From contig NC_134397.1 in NCBI RefSeq assembly GCF_050003625.1, positions 64,888,669 through 64,952,668 on the forward strand: 64,000 nucleotides of DNA. The letters are read 5' to 3'. Numbering within the stretch: the first letter of the stretch is position 1; each line of letters opens with the position of its first letter. Positions 42,226 to 53,002 of this stretch are shown piece by piece. The notes below the pieces were generated by a model. That model was not told the origin of the DNA. It saw only the letters and a program-made list of their open reading frames with translations, and did not search any database. A program made the position numbers and the translations under genes. The DNA is from Haematobia irritans. Lineage: Eukaryota > Arthropoda > Insecta > Diptera > Muscidae.

Positions 42226-42375
42226 TGGCATTGCGACCACTTTAAGATATAGCTCCCATATAATCTCCGACCAGCAGTACAAATCAAAGAGGAATGATAC
42301 TTCTGTGTCTCGGGCAAAGATGCGGCTTATTTCATATAAAGACATTTTTTAGCAAGCTATCTAGCATTATATTAA
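42223..42375 (+). repeat. repeat Q, copy 1
   Basis: CTTTTTGGCATTGCGACC, AATCTCCGACCAGCAGT and GCAAGCTATCTAGCATTA recur at 46630-46830. Nature unknown; it lies beside R/I-family sequence in both places. Confidence 0.55.
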
Positions 42376-42434
42376 ATTAAACAGATATTTGTTACAAAAT
42401 TGTTATTTGTGCAATAAACAAATATTTTGTATCA

Positions 42435-42680
42435 GAGAATGAAGCCGCCGATTTCAGTTGCCGCCGACCCGCGACGCCGCTGCCGAATATGTCGACTCAT
42501 CTCGACTCAAATTTAGCCGCCACGTTATCAAAATTATCGATTTAAATCAGAAAGATGTATTCATAATTATCGCATTTTTGCCATTTTTGAACCTTCCACA
42601 CACAACAAATCAATAATATCAAGCTGCTATAATAATTTTGTAAAAATTTAGCTCAGAAAATTTCAATGAAATGTAAATTT
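42435..42680 (+). mobile_element. MITE-like element I, left part
   Basis: GAGAATGAAGCCGCCG to CAATGAAATGTAAATTTTTA matches the first ~250 bp of I. It then gives way to mariner-bearing DNA. Confidence 0.6.
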
Positions 42681-42879
42681 TTATAGTTATTGTTTTTTTT
42701 TTATTTTGCGGAAGAATTTTGATATGAAGCCTTTCATATCCGGATGCCGGAATTGAAGCCGAACGACTTACCGCAACGCAATATTTTTGGTGAATGGGCT
42801 CTTGAAAAGATCCACATTTTTTGTTCATTGAACAGACAACATCATATTTATTCATCGTTTAAAAATATCGAATTTTGTA

Positions 42880-43380
42880 CCAGAGAGTGATAATTTGCGG
42901 AAAGCATTAATTTTTTGTTTTCATTTGAAGAAAAGTGTTGCAGAGTCGTATCGAATGCTTGTCGAGATATATGGTGGTCATACTCTATCAGGAGCATCAA
43001 CGGTTCAGAAATAATGATTTTTGATATGAGAAATGAAGAACGTGGAACACCACCAAAAAAGTTTGAAGACGCCCAATTACAAACGATATTGGGTGGATAT
43101 GAAACTTTGAGTCAAAAACGAATGGCAGCAATGTTTCTGATCGTTTAAAAGCTATGGGAAAGAGCCAAAAGTGTGGAAAATGGGTGCCAATTGAATGAAG
43201 GACAGAAGGAAAACCTAAAAAAAACTTTAAAAAACTTTTGAAATTTTGCTTCAAAGACACGAAAGAAAATCGGGTTTGCATCGGATTGTTACTGTAAATT
43301 GACTTATTTTAAGAATCCTAAACGGAAAAAATCGTTGATAAATCCGGGACAACCATCAACATCGACTGCAAAATGAGGGT
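42880..43380 (+). pseudogene. mariner transposase pseudogene, Mos1-like (mauritiana-type)
   Basis: Pieces in shifting frames give ALIFCFHLKKSVAESYRMLV (helix-turn-helix start), NEERGTPPKKFEDAQLQTIL (linker), KWVPIE (WVP[HV]-like motif), LLQRHERKSGLHRIVTV and FKNPKRKKSLINPGQPSTST. This order and text are those of mauritiana-subfamily mariner transposases. Frameshifts and stops break it at several points. The first catalytic Asp block after HRIVT is destroyed, and everything past the PGQPSTST block is absent. No TIR was found. Confidence 0.78.
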
Positions 43381-43761
43381 CCAAATAACCGCAGTCGAAA
43401 TCGAGTTCTTCGTCATCGTAATGTAGATCACCGCAGTTGTTATCGCATTGTTAAATTGACACGATAGGTAGCATGCTATCGAAAACGAAGTATGTAGTGA
43501 TTTTTGAGCAGAAAAAAAGGTAAACAAAAAGAAACAAGAAGCTGCTGAAAATGTAAGTATTATTTATATATTTTGGCAAAATACATTTAAGAAAATATAA
43601 TATAACGTATTTAGGGAAATGGATCAAAGAAACAATGCCCAGTAGCCGCTTCAAAAAAAAAAACTAATTTTTTAAGAACATATTTAAAAGCTTCTTTTGA
43701 CAGACGAAAATTTCTTTAAATCTATGGATGTTAAAAACACAATTAGTTAAAAGCACTTACT
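43381..43761. other. AT-rich stretch, no gene recognised
   Basis: It follows the mariner remnant. It contains CATGCTATCG-type palindromic words near 43470 but nothing I can assign. Confidence 0.3.
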
Positions 43762-43877
43762 TCAAAATAGAATCACTTGCTCTACTTCAGGCAATGCTAA
43801 ACGACTGCTTTTGTCTCGAATATTTTTCCTTATTAATGCCACTTTGTACTCATCCTCTGAATCCGAAGACGAGGAAA
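43762..43877 (-). pseudogene. possible PIF/Harbinger transposase N-terminal fragment
   Basis: The minus strand reads SSSSDSEDEYKVALIRKNIR then DKSSRLALPEVEQVILF and stops. The pattern acidic linker - R.IRD.S..L.LP..E.I..F is that of the N-terminus of Harbinger-type (HARBI1-like) nucleases. A consensus splice donor (GAAGTAAGT) follows directly, one base out of frame. Only ~40 codons are present, so this is tentative. Confidence 0.4.
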
Positions 43878-43884
43878 ACAAAAA

Positions 43885-43943
43885 ACAAGTATATATGGCC
43901 GTAAGTTCGGACAGGCCGAATCTTATGTATCCTCCACCATGGA
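43885..43943 (-). mobile_element. HINE 3'-terminal fragment
   Basis: ACAAGTATATATGGCCGTAA, hairpin TTCGGACAGGCCGAA and GTATCCTCCACCATGGATTG are fused directly to the tRNA-like block at 43944. Confidence 0.8.
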
Positions 43944-44350
43944 TTGAACCCACGACCCTTGGCATGCAAGTCGAACGTAGCAACCACTGTTCCACGGTGC
44001 CAAACTAAATGTTTGTTTCTGTTAAATAAACTTTGTTTATTCGGTTCGTGGGCGCCGCAAGCTATGCTATATAAATATAACTTATACGGATATTTATCTA
44101 TTGTTGACCATAACAGGCACATAGCTCAGTGGTTAATGTGTTGGCTTACAAAGTGCATGGTCCGCGGTTCGATTCTCCGTCCAGGCAAAAGGTAAAAAAA
44201 TTTTAAATATTTATAAAATCGTATAATTTCTTCTACATTGTTGGTATTACAGGAAGAGGTGTTAAGAACTAAAAAACCTCGTGGATGTGAGAAAGATGTG
44301 AGGGAAAATGCAATTATCAAGAAAAAAATGTTTTTTTTTTGAGTTTGTCT
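43944..44350. repeat. compound repeat with two opposed tRNA-like blocks (copy 2)
   Basis: A minus-strand tRNA-like block (43944-44002; B box GTGGGTTCAA) faces a plus-strand one (44117-44187; TAGCTCAGTGGTTAATG and GGTTCGATTCTCC). The spacer shared with 24073-24187 reads GGCGCCGCAAGCTATGCTAT and ATAAATATAACTTA. The flank to 44300 (AGGTGTTAAGAACTAAAAAA) is also shared with 24300-24360. Cloverleaf pairing is poor in both, so these are tRNA-derived. Confidence 0.65.
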
Positions 44351-44369
44351 TTATGAAATTGTTTTTACA

Positions 44370-44512
44370 TCCTGGAAAAGAATAAACGTTTATCACAAAA
44401 AGTATATACTTTTCTTCCAAATACACTTCCTTACAGCGAAAAGCAAATGAGAAACGAACTTTGTTTGTCTAAAATTTCGTTTGGGAGGAAAGAATTTTTT
44501 TTTGCGTGTATA
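44370..44512 (-). mobile_element. MITE L, copy 2
   Basis: Inverted relative to 20232: TATATACTTTTCTTCCAAAT, AGCGAAAAGCAAATGAGAAA and TTTGTCTAAAATTTCG, ending TTTTTTTTTGCGTGTA. Confidence 0.55.
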
Positions 44513-45988
44513 GACCGATATGGACCTAATTAGGCATGTTTGTTAACGGCCATATACTAGCACAATGTACCAAATTTCAACTGACTTGGATGAAATTTGC
44601 TCCTCCAAGAGGCTCCAAAACCAAATCTCGCGATCGGTTTATATGGGGCTATATATGATTATGGACTGATATGGACCATGTTTGGCATGGTTGTTAAATA
44701 TCATATACTACGACCACGTACCAAATTTCAACCAGATCGGATAAATTTTGCTTCTCCAAAGGGCACCGGAAGTCAAATCTGTTTATATGGGGGCTATGTA
44801 TAATTATGGACTGATATGAACCAATTCATGATGGTTGTTAGAGACCATATACTAACATCACGTACCAAATTTCAACTGAATCGGATGAATTTTGCTCTTC
44901 CAAGGGGCTCCGGAGGTCAAATCTGTGGATCGGCTTATATGGGGGCTATATACAATTATGAGCCGATTTTCACCAATGTTTGCATGGGTGTTTGAGGCCA
45001 TATATTAACACCACATACCAAATTTCAGCCGGATCGAATGAAATTTGCTTCTCTTAGCGGCTCTGCAATCCAAATCGGTGGATCGGTTTATATGGGGGCT
45101 ATATAATTATTGACCGATGTGGACCAATTTTTGCATAGTTGTTAGAGACAATATACTAACACAATGTATCAAATTTCAGCCGGATCGGATGAACTTTTCT
45201 TCTCTTAGAGGCTCCGAAAGCCAAATCTGGGGATCGGTTTATATGGGGGCTATATATAATTATGGACCGATGTTAACCAATTTTTGCATGGTTTTTAAAG
45301 ACCATATACTATCACCATGTACCAAATTTCAGACGGATCGGATGAAATTTGCTTCCCTTAGAGGCTCCGAAAGCCAAATCGTGGGATCGGTTTATATGGG
45401 GGCTATATAATATTATGCACCGATTTTGACCAATGTTTGCATAGGTGTTTGAGGCCATATATTAACAGCACGTACTAAATTTCAGTCGGATCGGAAGAAA
45501 TTTGCTTCTCTTAGCGGCTCCGCAATCCAAATCGGGGGATCGGTTTATATGGGGGCTATATATAATTATGGCCCGATGTGGACCAATTTTTGCATGGTTG
45601 ATAGAGACCATATACTAACACCATGTACCAAATTTCAGCCGGATCGGATGAAATTTGCTTCTCTTAGAGGCTTCGCAAGCCAAATTTGGGGGTCCGTTTA
45701 TATGGGGGCTATACGTAAAAGTGGACCAATATGGCCCATTTGCAATACCATCCGACCTACATCAATAACAACTACTTGTGCCAAGTTTCAAGTCGATAGC
45801 TTGTTTCGTTCGGAAGTTAGCGTGAATTCAACAGACGGACGGACGGACGGACATGCTCAGATCGACTCAGAATTTCGCCACGACCCAGAATATATATACT
45901 TTATGGGGTCTTAGAGCAATATTTCGATGTGTTACAAACGGAATGACAAAGTTAATATACCCACCATCCTATGGTGGAGGGTATAAAA
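44513..45988 (-). mobile_element. HINE-A composite element (A9), complete 5' end
   Basis: Eight ~170-bp units without a leader or 29-bp array. The conserved terminal segment follows: CAAGTTTCAAGTCGATAGC, (GGAC)n at 45834-45852, TATATATACTTTATGGGGTC, CAAACGGAATGACAAAGTT and CCTATGGTGGAGGGTATAAA. Long frames through the units (CTKFQPDRMKFASLRG repeated) are an artefact of the unit length. It gives the best view of the family's 5' terminus. Confidence 0.9.
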
Positions 45989-46219
45989 ATCAATCTTTAT
46001 ATATTCTAAAGGAAACTTATTTTTCCACATATAATTCGTATTCTAGATGCAGAATTAATTATTTCTCTACCATCGGGTGTTGTTAAAAATTTTTTGAAAG
46101 TTTTTGCAATCCTCATCGGAGAATGAAGCCGCCGAGTCGCGCCGCCAATTTTAACCCCCGCCGAGCAGTTTTTGTAAGTCGACGCCGCCGCCGAATATGT
46201 CGACTCACCTCGACTCAAC
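45989..46219 (+). mobile_element. repeat R / element I segment (no MITE H)
   Basis: Continuous counterpart of 39718-40504 without MITE H, running into the I left end (GAGAATGAAGCCGCCGAG at 46121) and cut by the SINE at 46220. Confidence 0.6.
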
Positions 46220-46548
46220 GGAGCCACCGTGGTGCAATGGTTAGCATGCCCGTCTTGCATACACAAGGTCGTGGGTTCGATTCCTGCTTCGACCGAACAC
46301 CAAAAAGTTTTTCAGCGGTGGATTATCCCACCTCAGTAATGCTGGAGACATTTCTGAGGGTTTCAAAGCTTCTCTAAGTGGTTTCACTGCAATGTGGAAC
46401 GCCGTTCGGACTCGGCTATAAAAAGGAGGTCCCTTGTCATTGAATCGGGCAGCACTCAGTGATAAGAGAGAAGTTCACCAATGTGGTATCACAATCGACT
46501 GAATAGTCTAAGTGAGCCTGATACATCGGGCTGCCACCTAAACTAACC
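46220..46548 (+). mobile_element. tRNA-derived SINE, full length
   Basis: Complete head (B box GGGTTCGATTCC), body and LINE-like tail. A 12-bp microhomology-type deletion removed GCTTAACATGGA (CATTGAATCGGG). The tail ends AAACTAACC. It is inserted in element I after CGACTCAAC. Confidence 0.92.
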
Positions 46549-46830
46549 ATCTCTAAAAACTTGACATGGATTAAAAAACTTGCCAATCAAACCAAATTAA
46601 GCCCGTCTGGCAACCATATATGTACGGTATGCTATTTTTGGCATTGCGATCACTTTAAGATATAGTTCCCAATAAACGTATGACCATGTAAGGCTCGTAG
46701 AAAGCGAATTAATCCCATATAATCTCCGACCAGCAGTCCAAATAAAAGAAGAATGATACTTCTGTGTCTCGAGCAAAGATGCGGCTTATTTCGCCTTATA
46801 AAGAGATTTTTTAGCAAGCTATCTAGCATT
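46549..46830 (+). repeat. repeat R/Q segment
   Basis: AACTTGACATGGATTAAAAA and GTCTGGCAACC (inverted match to 39535), then Q (46630-46830). Confidence 0.5.
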
Positions 46831-46831
46831 A

Positions 46832-47742
46832 CGAGGACAGTTCGGAAACTTCTTAGCCTAGCACAAAAAGCGCGGTATAAACAGAAAAAAAGTTAAGTGT
46901 TTTGGAAACTTCCATCTCTGTTATGAACACATGTTAAATTTTGTTTCGATCTGGCAACTCCTTCATATAGAAACAGTTGTTAAAAAAAGACGCATCCACA
47001 TTTTTTTTTACAATGGAAATATTAGAAATGCGTGCTGTCATTAAATATTTACATAAAAAGGTTTATCGGGACAAGAAATTCATAATGATATGGTGAATGT
47101 GTTAAGTGAAAGTGTTCCTTCATATGCAACAGTAAAAAATTGGGTTGCTGAATTTAAACGTGGTCGTACAAGCATTGAAGATGAACCACGTAGTGGACGT
47201 TCAAAAACAGCAACAACAACAGAAATTGTAGCCAAAGTGCATGATATGGTATTAAATGATCAACGAATAAAAGTGCGTGAAATTGCTAATATCATGGGCA
47301 TCTCAAATGATCGAGTCCATTTAATTTTGCATGAAGAACTACAGATGAAAAAGTTTTCTGCAAGATGTGTGCCGCATTTGTTAACAGTCGACCAAAAACG
47401 CATAAGAATGAACGTTTCTCAAGCTTGTTTGGATCGTTTTAAGTGAAATAAAATGGATTTTAAGCGTCGTTTCATAACTGTTGATGAGGCATGGATCCAC
47501 CACTATACTCCAGAGACAAAAGAACAATCCAAACAATGGACTGAAGCTGGAGGAAGTACCCCAAAGAAGGCAAAAACAATTCAATCAGCTGGTAAAGTTG
47601 TGGCAACGGTTTTTGGGACTTCAAAGGTATTTTATTGATTGACTATCTGCAAAAGGGTAAAACAATAAATTCAGAGTGCTATTGCAACCTTTTGGATCAA
47701 TTAAATGTACAAATTCGAGAAAAACATCCTGACAAAAAAATA
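46832..47742 (+). pseudogene. mariner element with dead transposase, 3'-truncated
   Basis: It starts after TA with CGAGGACAGTTCGGAAACTT, a mariner-type terminus. The start ATG at 47013 opens MEILEMRAVIKYLHKK. A one-base deletion at about 47060 shifts frame to GLSGQEIHNDMVNVLSES. VKNWVAEFKRGRTSIEDEPR, RSGRSK, the WVP counterpart RCVPHL and TVDEAWIHHYTPE (first catalytic Asp, codon 47483) follow. An in-frame TGA (47444) and a frameshift near 47620 break it. LIDYLQKGKTINSE then leads to EKHPDKKIIF, where the element stops. The second and third Asp blocks and the right TIR are missing. Confidence 0.88.
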
Positions 47743-47946
47743 ATTTTTGATTTGATTTGATTTATTGGTTTATATGTTATACCAAGCACAACAAGATAAA
47801 TCTTATAAATTACAGTGCCGGTCGATATTTGATTTTAACAATTTGAATTAACTTAAAACTTAATAGTAAAATATTAGGGGGGAAATATTAAATAATTACA
47901 TAACGAGCATACAATTTATTGCAAAAAATTAAATAACTCTTTTGTG
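47743..47946 (-). repeat. possible retroposon tail with (ATTTG)n
   Basis: TTTGATTTGATTTGATTTAT at the broken mariner end, read on the minus strand, is an (AAATC)n-type tail. It is followed by AT-rich DNA with no frame and probably marks the insertion that removed the mariner 3' part. Confidence 0.35.
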
Positions 47947-49012
47947 TTGGGGGCTATATATAAACGTTTGTCCCAAATACATACATTTAAATATCACTCG
48001 ATCTGGACAGAATTTGATCGACTTCTACAAAATATATATATGTATTAGAACTTTAGGAAAATTAGAGTCATTTTTACAACTCTTCGACTAAGCAGTGGCG
48101 ATTTTACAAGGAAAATGTTGGTATTTTGTCCATTTTTGTCGAAATCAGAAAAACATATATATGGGAGCTATATATAAATCTGAACCGATTTCAATCAAAT
48201 TTGGCACGTATAGCTACAATGCTAATTCTACTCCCTGTGCAAAATTTCAACTAAATCAGAGTTAAAAATTGGCCTCTGTGGTCATACGAGTGTAAATCGG
48301 GCGAAAGCTATATATGGGAGCTATATCTAAATCTGAACCGATTTCAACCAAATTTGGCACGCATAGCTACAATGCTAATTCTACGCCCTGTGAAAATAAA
48401 TCAACTAAATCAGAGTTAAAAATTGGCCACAAAGGTCATACGAGTGTAAATCGGGCGAACGATATATATGGGAGCTATATCTAAATCTCAATCGATTTTA
48501 ATAAAATTTGGCACACCTGACTACACTGCTAATTGTACTCCTAGTGCAAAATTTCAACCAAATTGGTGAAAAACTCTGGCTTTTGGGACCGTATTAGTCC
48601 ATATTGGGCGAAAGACATATATGGGAGCTATATCTAAATCTGAACCGATTTCAACCAAATTTGGCACGCATAGCTACAATGCTAATTCCACTCCCCGTGC
48701 AAATTTTCAACTAAATCGGAGTAAAAAATTGGCCTCTGTGGTCATATGAGTGTAAATCGGGCAAATGCTATATATGGGAGCTATATATAAATCTGAACCG
48801 ATTTCAATCAAATTTGGCACGCATAGCTACAATGCTAAATCTACTCCCTGTGCAAAATTGCAACCAAATTGGGCCAAAACTCTGGCTATTAGAACCATAT
48901 AGGCATAAGCGTAGGAAGGCCTCTGGGGAGGGGGCTTAGACCCCCCAGAAAAATTTTAGCCCCCCCCAGAATTTGAAAACCTATTTACGATTTTAAATTT
49001 TTATAAAAATTA

Positions 49013-49110
49013 AACAAGTATATACTCGTACAACGCACAAAGTTCCACTAAAGACTTTCATGCACAATCGAATTACTTGGGTTGTGGTAGAAGTCTGATA
49101 TTTATGAAAT
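49013..49110 (-). mobile_element. HINE 3'-end fragment inside E1
   Basis: AACAAGTATATACTCG followed by a degenerate leader (CACAATCGAATTACTTGGGT). The hairpin is decayed. It is absent from E2. Confidence 0.6.
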
Positions 49111-49198
49111 AAAGCTGTGGTTGTACTTATGATTTAGTTGAATAAAAAATAGTAATTGATATTAAAACTATTCCTTCATAAATTAATATCTTAATAAT

Positions 49199-49739
49199 GC
49201 TGCAAAAAAGCGTCGCCAAAAAAGAAGTGAAAATGTTCTTTTTGGGTCTGGAAGTGGTACAAAATTGGCGGAGAAGCGATGAATGTAATATGAACTTGTC
49301 ATAGAACGAATGTCCACCGTTTCAACAACCGTTGCAATGAATTTGCATCACTTCTTAAGGTGTGAACCGAATTCAGTGTTTTGAATGTGAATTAAAAATG
49401 TTGTGATATTTTCCCAAATAAATAATTTTTATACTTTTTTATGATTTTTAATGCATTCTAACGCTTGTTTGAAACGCTTTTTCAAATATTATCGATTTTT
49501 CTGTAGATTTTTCTGTTTAGCATTTTTGTGGCAAAATTTGAATAATTTGTACAATTTTATTTATTCTTACTCTTTTTTTAAACTATTTAAAAAACGAAAA
49601 CAAAAAACTACGCATTAAAATATAAAAAAATGAAGTAAAAAACTTCCTGTTTTGTTAAAATAGTTAACTTCTTTGTGAAGACATTTTTGGAAGTGCTTTT
49701 AAAGTTGTGCCTTTAGAACAACTCCCAATTTTTTGCTGG
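49199..49739 (-). mobile_element. MITE family D, copy 5 (in E1)
   Basis: GCTGCAAAAAAGCGTCGCC to CAATTTTTTGCTGG, minus orientation relative to D1. It sits at the same place in E1 as D6 does in E2. Confidence 0.75.
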
Positions 49740-49755
49740 GGAAAGTGTGGAACTA

Positions 49756-50158
49756 CCCTACGGGAAATGGATCAACCACAGAACTGGTACAGGACTAGTC
49801 CCTGTACCAGTGTGTATGGACCAGTCCCAGTTCTGATCAAAACTTATGGAAGGGACCGTCCACTTTAACATGGGTTTTTCACTTTAACATGGGAGTAAAC
49901 TTACATTTTAGGACGCGTCTTGGACTCATCCCAAAGGACACGTCCTGGGACAATTTAGCAGGAGCAACCCATAAACAGGTCCTCAGGAACCAGTCTCGGA
50001 CAAACCCAAAATGAAAAAAACTTGAAATATGTCGAACAAAAGGTTATTCTGATAATTTTATTTCACTAAATGTGAAAATTGCAACTAACTGGAGCACAGG
50101 TACCAGTTCTGTGATAGGTCTTACAATCAGTGGCAATTTGCACCAATTTCCCGTAGGG
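49756..50158 (+). mobile_element. MITE F, complete, TA-flanked
   Basis: 403 bp with ends CCCTACGGGAAAT and ATTTCCCGTAGGG (13-bp perfect inverted), TA on both sides. An internal near-palindrome CTGGTACAGGACTAGTCC lies at 49783. E2 shows the same position without F (GGAACTAGTTGCTTTATT). Confidence 0.85.
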
Positions 50159-50960
50159 TACTTTTAGTTGATTTATTATAAATTGATTGTCGAGCTATTT
50201 TGATGTCTATTTTTCTATTCAATTTTATGAAATAAAACATTAGTTGAACCTATAAGTTCAGTCTATAAAGTTTTAGCTAGGGGGGCTATAGCCCCCCCTA
50301 GGAATATTGTCTAGCTACGCTAATGCATATAGGGCGAAAGATATATATGGGCGCTATATATAAATCTGAACCGATTTCAATCAAATTTTGCACACTTAAC
50401 TGCACTACTAATTGTACTCCTAGTGCAAAATTTCAAACAAATTGGGCCAAAACTCTGGCTTCTAGGACCATGTTAGTCCATATCGGGCGAAAGATATATA
50501 TGGGAGCTATATCTAAATCTGAACCGATTTCAGTCAAATTTTGCACACTTGACTATACGTCTAAGTGTTATGTTTGTACAAAATTTCAAGCAAATGGGTA
50601 TAAAACTCTGGCTGCTGGGTCCATATTAGTGCATATCGGGCGAAAGATATATATGGGAGCTATATCTAAATCTGAACAGATTTCTTCCAAAATCAATAGG
50701 GTTCTATTCTGACCCAAATTAGGAACATGTGCCAAATTTGAAGGCGATTGGACTTAAATTGCAACCTATACTTTGATCACAAAAATGTGTTCACATACAG
50801 ACGGACGGACGGACAGACGGACATGGTTATATCGACTCAGGGACCCACCCTGAGCATTATTGCCAAAGACACCATGTGTCTATTTCGTCTCCGTCTGGGT
50901 GTTACAAACATATGCACTAACTTATAATACCCTGTTTCACAGTGTGGCGCAGGGTATAAA

Positions 50961-52730
50961 ACCCAAAGATTATAGAAGAGGAAGATGGGAGATTGGCTAC
51001 TGAGCACATCAAACCATTTACCACATTAGTTTAATAATCGAACCAAACGCGTATACGACAAGTATTGACATAGCATTAAAATGCAAATAAAAAGAAATTA
51101 AGAGCACGAAATAAATTTCCATAAAGGGGAAAATTTTATTTTTTTTGTTGTTGCCTAAAATTTAACATTGTTTCATTAAGAAAATTAAATTTTTCATTTA
51201 AAAAATAGAAACGAAAAACAGATAAAAGATTACAAACATGTATTAAACTAATATGGTAAATGCAACATTTGGTATGACGCAAGCCAATCTCCCATCTTCC
51301 TCTTTTATTATCTTTGATAAAAACGATCATTTCATACCGGTATACCGTATCTTCTTTGATCACCAAGCTGCAATACAATTCTTAGTCTACATGCTTCTCA
51401 GCTCTCTTTTGCTTATTAGAACATTTCAAAAAAATATATTTTTTTACAAAAGTCCCTAAAATCCCCTGAATTTTCGAAATCCGGTTCTTAGTGTACCCTA
51501 ATCAAAGTGCACATCATGCATATATGACAATGAACAGCGACTAACTCCAAATAACTTTACTTGGAGAGTGCGTTCGATACACCACCGAAAAACATGGAAC
51601 ATAATTCTCCATTACCAAACAAACAACAAAAACCCCTACATTCGAACAAAATGCAGAGCATAAATGTCCCTCTGAATTAAAACACTCACTGTCCCCCACC
51701 GATGATGAGAATGTGTGGGGGCCGGGGGTATATGAGTACTGCTGATGAATTCATGTACGCGCCACAATACCAGTGAGTACATCACAAAGCCAAGCAGCAT
51801 AACACAAACAAACAAAAAACACACACTGGTTGCTTTGGTTGCTTGGCGGCGTTACGCCCGGCTAGCAGGCTAACTAAGTTTTGGTTAGAAATTAAAATCA
51901 GTTTACAGTTGAAACGCTCCGTGGTAACTTCATCGAAAACTATACCGAAACAAATCGAATCTAAACGGGAGAATCAAAGCAAAACAAAACTAAACAAAGA
52001 AAAATAACAAATGAATATTGCATTTTTATGCATATATGCAAAGAAAATAGATTTTGTGAAAATGTTGCAAAATTTAAATGAAAATTAAGGTTAAAACTAA
52101 AATATTTGTTTCTTGTTAAAAAGGTGATATTCAAATATATTCATATAAAATGAAATAAATTAAAAAAGAAAAAAATATTGCAAAAAAATATTATATACAT
52201 ATGAGAAATTCATCTTAAAAATCATAATTTGCAAAAGTAATATTGAAGATATAAAATAAAATCGCACCAAATATAAATTAAAAAAAATATATATATGCAG
52301 TGAAAATATTGGTTCTATGAGCAACAAATTAATTCATGGTGAATGTCAAAATTTCTTTTTAAAAAATCTCGTCGTTTCTATCAAAATGTGTACAATGAAA
52401 GAAAAGAAAGCAGTAAATTACAAAATAAAAACCTTCTCTTTCTCCTGATATTGAAACAAGCCATCGCAATCAATTGTTATTAATTCAAAAAATATTATTA
52501 ATCATAATTATTAACAAACATATCCATCCATTATGATTTGTGTATCGGTGGGATTTGTAGTAAAAAATATTGTCGAAAAAAAAAAATTATCTAATTCTCG
52601 TACAATTTAAAGATATTTTTAGGTCTAAATATGCGAATAATTTTAAAACAAAATTTGACTTTATTAAAACAAGATTCGATGTACATGTTTGCTACCTTCC
52701 GTCTGGATGTAAAAATTGGGGAAACTAATC
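50961..52730. other. host-like region, no gene recognised
   Basis: Ordinary-complexity DNA, GC-richer at 51630-51960, then AT-rich. No long frame. A possible initiator lies at 51898-51903. Confidence 0.4.
51898..51935 (+). promoter_or_regulatory. possible initiator / transcription start
   Basis: TCAGTT (51898-51903) is an exact fly Inr. It is followed by ACAGTTGAAACGCTCCGTGG and a long A-rich leader-like stretch without TATA upstream. I see no clear DPE and no coding frame longer than 25 codons after it. Confidence 0.2.
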
Positions 52731-53002
52731 AGATATGACTAGATCTCAAAATTGGCCCCTTTAGATATAAGCAGATATACCCACATATGATAAGATAGAG
52801 TTACATATAAATGTATATAATTCCATATGTGACCAGATCTAACATCTGATCCAATTATATATAGGGATAGATATAATTTTATCTAAGGCCATAAGCGTAG
52901 GAAGGCCTCTGGGGTGGGGGCTTTGACCCCTCCAGAAAAATTTTAGCCCCCCCCCCCCAGAATTTGAAAACCTATTTACGATTTTCCATTGATTTTATAT
53001 AT

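Larger units (their letters stand above)
48896..50333 (+). mobile_element. hAT-like non-autonomous element E1 with 8-bp TSD
   Basis: The element 48904-50325 begins CATAAGCGTAG and ends CTACGCTAATG (11-bp inverted ends, one mismatch). Opposed G/C runs lie just inside (GGGGAGGGGGCTTAGACCCC; GGGGGGCTATAGCCCCCC). CATATAGG is duplicated at 48896-48903 and 50326-50333. It contains a HINE leader fragment (49013-49110), MITE D5 and MITE F. No transposase. The 8-bp TSD fits the hAT superfamily. Confidence 0.88.
47947..50960 (-). mobile_element. HINE-C element (C4), split by hAT-like element E1
   Basis: ~150-bp units (ATATATGGGAGCTATATCTA, CAACCAAATTTGGCACGC) at 48160-48903 and again at 50334-50700. 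Then come the terminal segment with (GGAC)n (50801-50822), ACACCATGTGTCTATTTCG, and CTGTTTCACAGTGTGGCGCA with GGGTATAAAA at 50960. The two halves join exactly at an 8-bp duplication around E1. Confidence 0.85.

Noticed and set aside
42619..42855. Minus-strand frame (CVAVSRSASIPASGYERLHI)
   Set aside because: Short, overlaps the mariner-bearing segment on the other strand, and has no supported start or motif.
44117..44187. Functional tRNA gene
   Set aside because: A and B boxes are good but acceptor and T stems do not pair, and a paralogous repeat exists at 24188.
44597..45914. Frames with repeated CTKFQPDRMKFASLRGSASQ as a repeat-protein gene
   Set aside because: These are translations of the ~170-bp HINE-A unit, present in both orientations in many copies with frameshifts and no common start.
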